Source of the DNA: GCA-2688265 sp964527395
GTDB taxonomy: Archaea > Nanobdellota > Nanobdellia > Woesearchaeales > GW2011-AR9
Direction: 5' to 3'
Assembly (NCBI GenBank): GCA_964527395.1
Contig: CAZGQD010000012.1
Coordinates: 1-37,615, forward strand
Length of the DNA stretch: 37,615 nt
This document shows, in pieces, positions 31,968 through 37,615 of this stretch. The stretch's first letter is position 1; each line of letters begins with the position of its first letter. The notes under the pieces were generated by a model. It had not been told where the DNA came from. It searched no databases and saw nothing but the letters and a program-made list of their open reading frames with translations. The position numbers were made by a program, and so were the translations under genes.

Positions 31968-32010
31968 TGAAAAACATGGTTTTTCAGATGCAAAATGGGG
32001 AATTTTGCAT
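31968..32010. other. Two abutting perfect hairpins
   Basis: TGAAAAAC-ATG-GTTTTTCA (31968-31986) is followed after one base by ATGCAAAAT-GGGGA-ATTTTGCAT (31988-32010), stems of 8 and 9 bp. A TATA-like GGTTTATAAAGG (31952-31962) lies just upstream so that transcription would start at or near the first hairpin. They may form a short RNA or a leader of the 32126 gene, which has a nearer TATA (TTATAAAG, about 32084). The first hairpin resembles two in the 22447-22556 element. Confidence 0.5.
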
Positions 32011-32125
32011 TCTTGGGGAATTTGGAGCAGTTGGAGCTTTTGAAGCTAGACTCTGTAGTTTTAAGAGATTTTGAGGGTTTTTGCTTATAAAGCTTTTAAA
32101 TGAGGAGGTATTTTCGGTTTTTCTG

Positions 32126-32908
32126 ATGAGTTTAGCTGAAGATTATGTTGGAGAAGAGTTAAGATTAAGGAATAGATTGGCAGGATTGCTTAATTTACTT
32201 TATGAAAATAGGTTAGATAGTGTTGAAGGTCCAGAAGAAGTAGCTTTGTTAGAGAAGGCTTTTGGACTAAATTTGAATTCGGAATTTGTTTGTGAAGGGA
32301 AATCAAGGAGGCTTTTTGTTCCTAGGTTTGATATGTATCTTGATAATCTGTTAGTGCAGCATAGGACAGGGAGGTGGCCTAGCCAGGTCGGATTGGCTAA
32401 GAAGCATGGACTTTCTCAAGCAGCAGTGAGTAGATATTTATCACGAGCAGGATTTAAAGCGAGAGCGTATAATGTTTTTGATGGTAGCAAAATTCAAGAG
32501 ATGATAATTAGAGGACATGAGCATGGAATAGATGCTTATTCGTTAGTTTCATTTTTGGATTTGCCAGTAAGTGGAAGGCATTTGTTTAGATCACTTAGAT
32601 CAAGAGGTGTAGAACCTAGAAATGGTATTTTGAAAGTTCCTTATTTAAAAAAAGGATTATTTTTGTATAAAGTTGCTGGATTTTATGAAGCTAGAGATGC
32701 CGGATTTGGTTTTAAGGACAGTTTGGAATTTGGTGGATTAAAAAGTGAAGTGCAAGGAAGATATTTAGATGCTAAGAGAAGGGTTTGTTCACCAATTGTA
32801 GCTGGAGCTGTTGGGGTTTTGTTTGGAGAGTCAAAAAGTAGAAAACCTTATGTAACAGATGATTTGCGAGCAAAGCTTAGGAATTTGAAAAGTGATAATT
32901 GTGTCTAA
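32126..32908 (+). CDS. Helix-turn-helix domain protein
   Basis: About 260 residues from ATG 32126; GGAGGT at 32104-32109 is 16 nt upstream and a TATA box (TTATAAAG) near 32084. The middle carries a clear HTH: PSQVGLAKKHGLSQAAVSRYL, with the recognition helix QAAVSRYLSRAGF. A second HTH-like segment may follow (AYSLVSFLDLPVSGRHLFRSL). The rest is basic with no catalytic motif. Probably DNA-binding; could be a regulator of the downstream accessory genes or a defence or mobile-element factor. No family recognised. Confidence 0.65.
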   Translation: MSLAEDYVGEELRLRNRLAGLLNLLYENRLDSVEGPEEVALLEKAFGLNLNSEFVCEGKSRRLFVPRFDMYLDNLLVQHRTGRWPSQVGLAKKHGLSQAAVSRYLSRAGFKARAYNVFDGSKIQEMIIRGHEHGIDAYSLVSFLDLPVSGRHLFRSLRSRGVEPRNGILKVPYLKKGLFLYKVAGFYEARDAGFGFKDSLEFGGLKSEVQGRYLDAKRRVCSPIVAGAVGVLFGESKSRKPYVTDDLRAKLRNLKSDNCV

Positions 32909-32942
32909 AAATATAAAAATGTTGTAAAGAAAGGTAAGAAAT

Positions 32943-33338
32943 ATGTTAACATTAGATCAAGTGTATCAACTAGCAGATAGTAGTTTGGAAATAAGGCTAA
33001 TTACTCAAGATCCAGGCCACAAAACTAGTGGGACTTATGATAATTTTCGTATTACTGCTTTTACTTATATTATGGAGGATTTAAGAGAACTTGCAATTAC
33101 TTTGTATCATGAATGTATTCATGCAGGTCATGATCTAATAGATGATTCCTATGGGTTAGATACTGAAAATAATCCGTTGTATAGGGGAGCTCAAAATGAT
33201 AATGGGTATTGTGATGATGAATATGAGATGGAAGTTGAAGCAGAGGCACAAGAAACTTTTAGAGAAAGTGGATATTTGGTTTTAGAAGCTTTAGTAGATT
33301 TGTATGATTTGAAGATTCCAAAAAGGTTTTGGAAGTAG
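32943..33338 (+). CDS. Small HExxH metallopeptidase-like protein
   Basis: 131 residues. LAITLYHECIHAGHDLID contains H-E-C-I-H, the zinc-binding HExxH motif; the third zinc ligand may be a glutamate in MEVEAEAQETFRE about 45 residues later, the gluzincin pattern (as in ImmA/IrrE-like peptidases). Starts 34 bp behind the HTH protein, with AAGGTAAG ribosome binding sequence. An HTH regulator next to a small HExxH protein is the arrangement of ImmR/ImmA-type switches, but similarity beyond motif and order is not shown. Confidence 0.6.
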   Translation: MLTLDQVYQLADSSLEIRLITQDPGHKTSGTYDNFRITAFTYIMEDLRELAITLYHECIHAGHDLIDDSYGLDTENNPLYRGAQNDNGYCDDEYEMEVEAEAQETFRESGYLVLEALVDLYDLKIPKRFWK

Positions 33339-33383
33339 AGATTAGAAAAGTTATTAAGTTAAGTCTTTGTTAGTTTGTCTTTG

Positions 33384-33644
33384 ATGGGAGTTTACGGTGT
33401 TGAAGACAGAATTTCTTCTAATTCAAGGAGTTTAGTTGTTTCAAATGAACCAGTTGCAGCTTATTTAGCTATGAGAAATAATCTTTTTGCAGTTGTTCCT
33501 AAGAGTTCTAATTTGAAGAGTTTGCTTTCTGATGTTGATGTTTGGAGAAGGTTTTGTGATGATAATTACTTGTCTGAAGAGATTCGTGGTGCTTTGAACT
33601 TTCAGATCAGTGTCCATAATGATGTGGGATATACTCATTCGTAA
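33384..33644 (+). pseudogene. N-terminal fragment of a gene split by repeat copy 2
   Basis: From ATG 33384 the frame encodes VYGVEDRISSNSRSLVV ... SVHNDVGY and then runs into the 96-bp repeat, where TAA at 33642 stops it. Taking out the 92 bp 33633-33724 puts codon TAT (33630-33632) directly before ACA (33725) and the frame continues without break to 34498. The native product would be about 340 residues. TTG 33375 is also in frame. No domain recognised in this part. Confidence 0.65.
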
Positions 33645-33724
33645 CTATTTTCTATAACTTGGTTACGGATTCGAGACACAGTTCCGTAAGAAAAGTTCCA
33701 CTTTCTACTTACGGACCAGTATAT
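33629..33724. mobile_element. 96-bp palindromic element, copy 2 (inside a gene)
   Basis: Matches 15314-15409 except C to T at 33639; the change turns one C-G pair of the first hairpin into a T-G pair, so the stem is kept. The ATAT at both ends is either a duplicated target or the IS605-style target plus right cleavage site; both readings give a net insertion of 92 bp. It interrupts an otherwise open reading frame. No transposase gene is in the window. Confidence 0.82.
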
Positions 33725-34498
33725 ACAAGGTCTTCTAAAGCAGATGGGAAAGATGAGAAACAAGTGTTTCATTATGCTCCGATATTAAAAGATAGGTTGG
33801 TAGGAAGAGTAGCAGATGTTGTTAGTCAGGAAATTGTGGCTAGGGAGTTTTTGCAACTTGGAGCTGAGATTCATGAAGAAGTTTTGGAAGAGAGGATTCG
33901 TTTTTTTGCTGGTTTGGAAGGTGTTTTACTTGGGATTTCAAGTGAATTTAGAGAAGGGAAAAATTCTGCTCCTACAAGATATGTGACTTACAAAAGTTTA
34001 GGGCAAGCATTTTTAGCAAGACCACATCCAGATAGGGTTTTCACTGAACATTTGTTTGAAGATTATGTTGAAGGACAAAGAGGTGACTTAGTTGGTTTAA
34101 GAGGAGATGGTTTGTGGAAGAAGATGCCAATTACAGAAGAAAATGCAGCTTTATTTGGTGGATATATGTTTCAAAGGTATAGTGCTAGAGTTACTAGGCA
34201 AAAAAAAGTAGATTTAGAAGTTCCAATGCTGTGGCATGCAGTTAGAAAAGTTGTTTTGCCAAATGGAGAAGAGATGAGAGACAGAGTTTGTGTTGTTCAA
34301 TTTTATGACATGTGTGGTGAAGATATTTATCCAATTGATAAGAGTTTGAGTAAAACAATTCCAGGTTATCATCGAGTTGATCCTAGCTTAAGTGTTGGTG
34401 AGGAAGGGATAGATTATAATGATCCAATTAAATTTCCACGTGAGACTCCTGTTTGGTTTAGAGATTATCTTAGTATGAATTCTACTCTTCGTGGATGA
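33725..34498 (+). pseudogene. C-terminal fragment of the split gene
   Basis: 258 residues begin at ACA 33725 with TRSSKADGKDEKQVFHYAP and continue to the TGA at 34496. The only upstream start in this frame is TTG 33659 inside the repeat, so a translated product would begin with repeat-encoded residues. Soluble, mixed alpha/beta, with PMLWHAVRKVVLPNGEEM and VCVVQFYDMCGEDIYPID; no family recognised. Joined to the left fragment in frame if 92 bp are removed. Confidence 0.65.
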
Positions 34499-34525
34499 GT
34501 TTTTTCCCTCTTTTGTGAGCATAAG

Positions 34526-34534
34526 GTTTATAAG
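34526..34534 (+). promoter_or_regulatory. TATA box of the MNT/HEPN pair
   Basis: GTTTATAAG is about 38 bp before ATG 34569, which leaves a leader of roughly 12 nt. Confidence 0.4.
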
Positions 34535-34568
34535 TATTGTTTACTTTTAGTAGTTAGTTGTTGATAAG

Positions 34569-35177
34569 ATGGCTACAGTTGAAGAAAAAGTATTAGTGTT
34601 ATTGCTAAAAGATTATTCTGGAATTCATACAGCTAGTTCTATCTCTTTGAAGCTTAAAATGAGTCGCTGGGGAGTTTGGAAGGTGTTGAAAAGGCTTGAA
34701 AAAGAAGAGATTATTGTTCTGAGATCAGTTGGAAAAGGAAGGACAAGTACAAAGCTTGTTAGTTTGAATTTTGAGAATAAAGTTACAATTAAGAGCTTAG
34801 AGTTATTTTTGGTTCAGGAAGCTATGAGACAAAAGCGTTGGGTGTTTAATTTTGAAGAGTTGGAAGCTGAAGTTGAGTTTATGTTATTGTTTGGAAGTGT
34901 TTTACATTCTCCTAAAACAGCTGGAGATATAGATATCTTGACTGTTAGTAAAAAAAGGAAGTTGAAAGATGTGAATAAAGTGATTTTGAAGTTACAGCGT
35001 AGTCAGGAGAAAATGATACATTCTTTCAATTATACAGAAAAGGAGTTTAGAATAGAACTTTTGGATCATAACAAATCTTTTATGGATGGAATAAAGAAAG
35101 GAGTTATCTTGTTTGGGCAAGAGAATTTTGTTTCGTTCATGAGAGGTATTTTAAGCGATGGGAGGAAAACTAAGTGA
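34569..35177 (+). CDS. Winged helix-MNT nucleotidyltransferase (antitoxin)
   Basis: 202 residues. N-terminal winged HTH (ASSISLKLKMSRWGVWKVLKR, then LRSVGKGRTSTKLVSLN wing), then a minimal nucleotidyltransferase: EFMLLFGSVLHSPKTAGDIDI, the G-S...D-x-D site of the polymerase-beta superfamily, with nine residues between GS and DID. MNT proteins pair with HEPN toxins and, in studied cases, modify them. The HTH in the same chain suggests it also regulates its own operon. Overlaps the HEPN gene by 20 bp. Confidence 0.85.
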   Translation: MATVEEKVLVLLLKDYSGIHTASSISLKLKMSRWGVWKVLKRLEKEEIIVLRSVGKGRTSTKLVSLNFENKVTIKSLELFLVQEAMRQKRWVFNFEELEAEVEFMLLFGSVLHSPKTAGDIDILTVSKKRKLKDVNKVILKLQRSQEKMIHSFNYTEKEFRIELLDHNKSFMDGIKKGVILFGQENFVSFMRGILSDGRKTK

Positions 35178-35706
35178 GTGTTTTGTTTTAGCTAGGAAAG
35201 ATGAGAATAAAGGTAAAAAGCATAAAGGCTTAATTGTTGTTGAACCTGATCTGGAAGTAGCTAAGAGTTTTTTGTTGAAAGCTAAGAGGAATATTGAGTT
35301 GTGTAGTTTTTTTAAGGAAAAAGGTTTTGACTATAAATTGCCTGAAGAGTGGTTTTATACTTTGTATTATTGTGCTTTAGCAATTTTGGTTGTGTTTGGA
35401 GTAGAAAGTAGGAGTCAAAGGTGTACTGGTTTGTTGTTGAGATTTTTGAAAGATAAATATTTGATTGATTATGAAGATGAATTAATTGATAGAATTCAAG
35501 TTTATAATTCTAAAGGAAAAGAGTCTTATGTTGATAAAAGAGAGAAAGGAAGGTATAGTTCTCTGATACAAATGGAAGAAGTTTTAGAAGAGTATGAAGA
35601 TATGACTGTTTTGTGTAAAAGAGCTATTACGCAATGTGAGGAGATAGTATTTTCTAGTGAGAAATTTGTGTTGCCAGAAGAGATTTTGTCTATTCTTCGT
35701 GGATGA
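35158..35706 (+). CDS. HEPN-domain protein (toxin partner)
   Basis: 182 residues from ATG 35158. AKSFLLKAKRNIELCSFFKEKG, then EEWFYTLYYCALAILVVFGV, then GLLLRFLKDKYL is the four-helix HEPN pattern. The usual RNase motif R-x4-6-H is not found: the position after the third helix reads ESRSQRC with no histidine. Either the family branch works differently or catalysis is lost. Coupled to the MNT gene upstream. Its end overlaps a convergent small membrane-protein gene by 17 bp. Confidence 0.8.
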   Translation: MGGKLSECFVLARKDENKGKKHKGLIVVEPDLEVAKSFLLKAKRNIELCSFFKEKGFDYKLPEEWFYTLYYCALAILVVFGVESRSQRCTGLLLRFLKDKYLIDYEDELIDRIQVYNSKGKESYVDKREKGRYSSLIQMEEVLEEYEDMTVLCKRAITQCEEIVFSSEKFVLPEEILSILRG

Positions 35707-35974
35707 GTCTGTATAGTTCTGATCTTGCGCTTTTTTTGAGTCCAAATTCATGAAGGTGCTCAGCAATATAGAGTGCTGTTGAGTTAGCTAAACTAAGTAA
35801 TAAGTTTTGAGACAAACTGTAAATAATAATACCATAGCCAATTGATGTAGCTATATTGAAAAGAGTGTATTGTTCTGAACTTCTAAGAAATCGAATATTA
35901 TTATCTATTTTTTGTTCTAAACTGGTTTCTGTTTGATTTGTAGTAGTAAGAGTTTTTGCTGTCATATTAATCAT
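35690..35974 (-). CDS. Small membrane protein, 94 aa
   Basis: ATG chosen with complement 35974-35972; GTG 35980 and ATG 35965 are also in frame, and GGAAGTGA just upstream serves as ribosome binding site. A hydrophobic pair (YTLFNIATSIGYGIIIYSL, LLLSLANSTALYIAEHL) suggests one or two passes. Its start overlaps the stop of the upstream gene 35967-36305, so both are coupled. Unknown function. Confidence 0.55.
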   Translation of the reverse strand: MINMTAKTLTTTNQTETSLEQKIDNNIRFLRSSEQYTLFNIATSIGYGIIIYSLSQNLLLSLANSTALYIAEHLHEFGLKKSARSELYRLIHEE

Positions 35975-36305
35975 ATTCACTTCCTATTTGTTTGTAAAAA
36001 CATAGTTTTGAGTCTACTCTTTCTGAAAAAATAGAATATATCTTTCCTATAGCATGGGCAACTCCTGCAGCTAAGCTGTATTGAATTATTTGTTTTGGAG
36101 CTAAATTGGAAACGTAGAGTAATCCAGCAGCTAAAGTTCCAGTGGTAGCAATAGTTTCAAGAGCAGGTCTGAGGAATTTAGTTTTGTTTGTTCCTTTAAT
36201 AAGATTTATGTAAGAATTGAAGATTTGTTCACTGAGTTCTGCTTGTCTTATTTGGAAATCGAAATTTGTATCAGTTTTGGCTGTGGTTAATTCATCTATT
36301 GTCAT
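35967..36305 (-). CDS. Small membrane protein, 112 aa
   Basis: 112 residues from ATG (complement 36305-36303). A hydrophilic first half (NFDFQIRQAELSEQIFNSYI) precedes two hydrophobic segments (ALETIATTGTLAAGLLYV, IIQYSLAAGVAHAIGKIY). Similar in layout to its downstream neighbour, with which it is translationally coupled; the two may form a heteromeric membrane complex. Starts 17 bp behind the kinase gene, so the three minus-strand genes may be one operon. No family recognised. Confidence 0.6.
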   Translation of the reverse strand: MTIDELTTAKTDTNFDFQIRQAELSEQIFNSYINLIKGTNKTKFLRPALETIATTGTLAAGLLYVSNLAPKQIIQYSLAAGVAHAIGKIYSIFSERVDSKLCFYKQIGSEYD

Positions 36306-36321
36306 TTTGGTTTGTATTTAC

Positions 36322-36894
36322 TTACTTATGTTCTTTAATAAAATCTAGAACCTGTTTTAGAGCTTCTTGCTTACTTAAGTTGCCTGTATCTAGAATGAGA
36401 TCGTAGTTTGATTCTTTTGTATCGTCTATTTTGTAATATTTTTTGAACCTTTTGGTGTCATTTTTGCCACGTTCTTTGATGCTTTTTTCTAAAGCTTTTA
36501 CAGTTTTGTAGGTTTTTTCGTTTCTGTTGTTTTTAGCTTCTTCATTTTTGTGGTCTTCCCAAATACGTTTAGCTGCAACTTTAGGATCAACTTTGATGTA
36601 GATTTTAATGCTATCTGCTAAGAAATGAAATTGAGTTCTTCCTTCGACTATGATGGTTTTGCCTTGTTTTGCTAAGCTTTTTGCTTTTTTGCTGGCTTTT
36701 TCATCTATTTCTACATCAGTTTCAGGGTTGGTTTTGGCATATTCATTTAATTCTTCAATTGTCATGCCTTTTTTCTTTGCTAAGTCTCTTCGCATCTTGC
36801 CAATATAGATCCAAGTTGCATCTAGTTTCTTGGCTAGGTTTTTAGATAGGGTGGATTTTCCTGAACCTGCTGTGCCTGAGATAGTAATTATCAT
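36322..36894 (-). CDS. cmk: Archaeal cytidylate kinase-like kinase
   Basis: 190 residues. P-loop ISGTAGSGKSTLSKNLAKKL at residues 4-23; the lid/CMP-binding region has IYIGKMRRDLAKKKGM; TIIVEGRTQFHFL matches the Walker-B-like strand of archaeal Cmk; the KVAAKRIWEDHKNE segment carries lid arginines. The short form of archaeal CMP kinases phosphorylates CMP/dCMP with ATP. Length is slightly over the usual. A related deoxynucleoside or adenylate kinase activity is not excluded. Confidence 0.85.
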   Translation of the reverse strand: MIITISGTAGSGKSTLSKNLAKKLDATWIYIGKMRRDLAKKKGMTIEELNEYAKTNPETDVEIDEKASKKAKSLAKQGKTIIVEGRTQFHFLADSIKIYIKVDPKVAAKRIWEDHKNEEAKNNRNEKTYKTVKALEKSIKERGKNDTKRFKKYYKIDDTKESNYDLILDTGNLSKQEALKQVLDFIKEHK

Positions 36895-36971
36895 GTAGAA
36901 GGGTTTTTGGTGGTATTAATAAATTTAGTGCTAGAGTTTTTTAAATAAGAGCTGTTTTTGGGTGTTCTTGA

Positions 36972-37373
36972 ATGGCAAAGTGTGAATTTGATGATGAAGA
37001 AATAGAATATTTCAGGATAAGGGTAGCTTTAGCTGAGTCCCCATTTGGAGCTTATAAAGCTTTGAGGAGAATGGGAGAGATACCAGGAAGTTTGAGATTT
37101 CATCAATTTAGGAATGTAATTAGAGTGAAAGAAGCAAGAGGAACAAAGTTTCCAAAAGATCTAATTCAAAGAGATTTATTTAGCCAAGAAGAAAGAAGAG
37201 AAAGGTTATTTGATATGGTTTTTGATGAGCCAGATAGAAATGTTCTTTATTTTGCAAGTAGACTGTTTGTTTTTCCTGAAATTGTGAAAGATGATATTAA
37301 ACAGTTAGGTTTGGATTATGTTTTAAGAGGTAGTTTATTTGGCAAGCAATGCTGGAAAACTATTGTCGCTTAG
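36972..37373 (+). CDS. Hypothetical basic protein
   Basis: 133 residues from ATG 36972. Acidic start (MAKCEFDDEEIEYFRIRVALAE), then alternating charged helices (QRDLFSQEERRERLFDMVFDE). No recognised domain. Its last 16 codons overlap, in another frame, the DUF4143 remnant that begins at 37327, so its C-terminus was probably created when this sequence was joined to the truncated ATPase gene. Confidence 0.5.
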   Translation: MAKCEFDDEEIEYFRIRVALAESPFGAYKALRRMGEIPGSLRFHQFRNVIRVKEARGTKFPKDLIQRDLFSQEERRERLFDMVFDEPDRNVLYFASRLFVFPEIVKDDIKQLGLDYVLRGSLFGKQCWKTIVA

Positions 37374-37615
37374 CAAAACTAAGAATGTACATAAAATATC
37401 AATAAATACCTTGCAAGATTATCTTAGTGATTTAGAACTAGCTTATTTGTTTATATATGTAGATAAATATTCTGCTTCAATTAAAGAAAAGACAGCGTCT
37501 CAATCAAAAGTGTATGCAATAGATACTGGACTTGTGAATACAATTGGTTTTAGAGTTAGTTCTGATATTAGTAGGGTTTTAGAGAATTTGGTGTTTCTGG
37601 AGCTCAAAAGAGCAG
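37327..37615 (+). pseudogene. 5'-truncated DUF4143 (AAA_14-type ATPase) remnant, runs off the window
   Basis: The frame starting after a TAA at 37324 reads EVVYLASNAGKLLSLSK, then VHKISINTLQDYLSDLELAYL and KVYAIDTGLVNTIGFRVSSD, and is open to the right edge. These are the conserved parts of the DUF4143 C-terminal domain of archaeal AAA_14/DUF4143 ATPases. The ATPase domain expected upstream (Walker A/B) is absent; instead there is the 36972 gene. Without a start codon and ATPase half it is a remnant, unless the gene was rebuilt with a fusion partner. Confidence 0.7.

Noticed and set aside
33629..33724. Archaeal bulge-helix-bulge intron in mRNA
   Set aside because: The other copy is intergenic, and the arms do not show a BHB arrangement at the joints; a mobile element explains both copies. 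RT-PCR would settle it.

Overview
The window looks like a chromosome segment of a low-GC DPANN archaeon, most like the Woesearchaeota/Pacearchaeota (Nanoarchaeota) group. Archaeal signs are an STT3/AglB oligosaccharyltransferase, a long archaeal FKBP with a C-terminal domain, an archaeal-type cytidylate kinase, a PUA-domain protein of the MCT-1-like kind, and TATA boxes centred about 26 bp upstream of many start codons, which implies leaderless mRNAs. FtsZ, DNA gyrase B and UppP also occur in this group. No rRNA or tRNA gene was found.

Layout. 1-5.8 kb: a partial gene at the left edge, an amino-acid permease fused to a methyltransferase, small regulators, an MGMT-like protein and a RelB/RelE-type toxin-antitoxin pair with odd small reading frames behind it. 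5.8-15.2 kb: surface glycosylation, with AglB and an overlapping membrane-anchored partner, UppP, and a three-gene minus-strand run (UDP-glucose dehydrogenase, sugar nucleotidyltransferase, NDP-sugar epimerase), plus a VapBC pair. 15.3-19 kb: a 96-bp palindromic repeat, two tiny membrane proteins, an NrtR-like regulator with an inactive Nudix domain facing a hypothetical-Nudix operon across a strong operator palindrome, and an HD phosphohydrolase. 19-22.6 kb: gyrB, then three multi-stem structured sequences that look like RNA or folded mobile DNA. 23-28.5 kb: a redox and RNA-modification island with a radical SAM enzyme, a U32-family protein, a chorismate mutase, a ferredoxin, an RlmN/Cfr-like radical SAM methylase and a TrxR-like flavoprotein lacking the CxxC. 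28.5-31.8 kb: isochorismatase-family hydrolase, FtsZ, FKBP. 32-37.6 kb: an accessory region with an HTH protein, a small HExxH protein, a gene split by the second copy of the palindromic repeat, an HEPN/MNT pair, small membrane proteins, a kinase and a 5'-truncated DUF4143 ATPase.

Two observations stand out. First, the 96-bp repeat has subterminal hairpins at both ends. Removing exactly 92 bp from the copy at 33.6 kb rejoins two reading frames into one 340-residue protein, as expected for a small non-autonomous IS200/IS605-type element (PATE). Second, the neighbouring U32 protein, chorismate mutase and ferredoxin match the known needs (prephenate, iron-sulfur) of bacterial U32 RNA hydroxylases, which suggests a compact RNA hydroxylation module in an archaeon.
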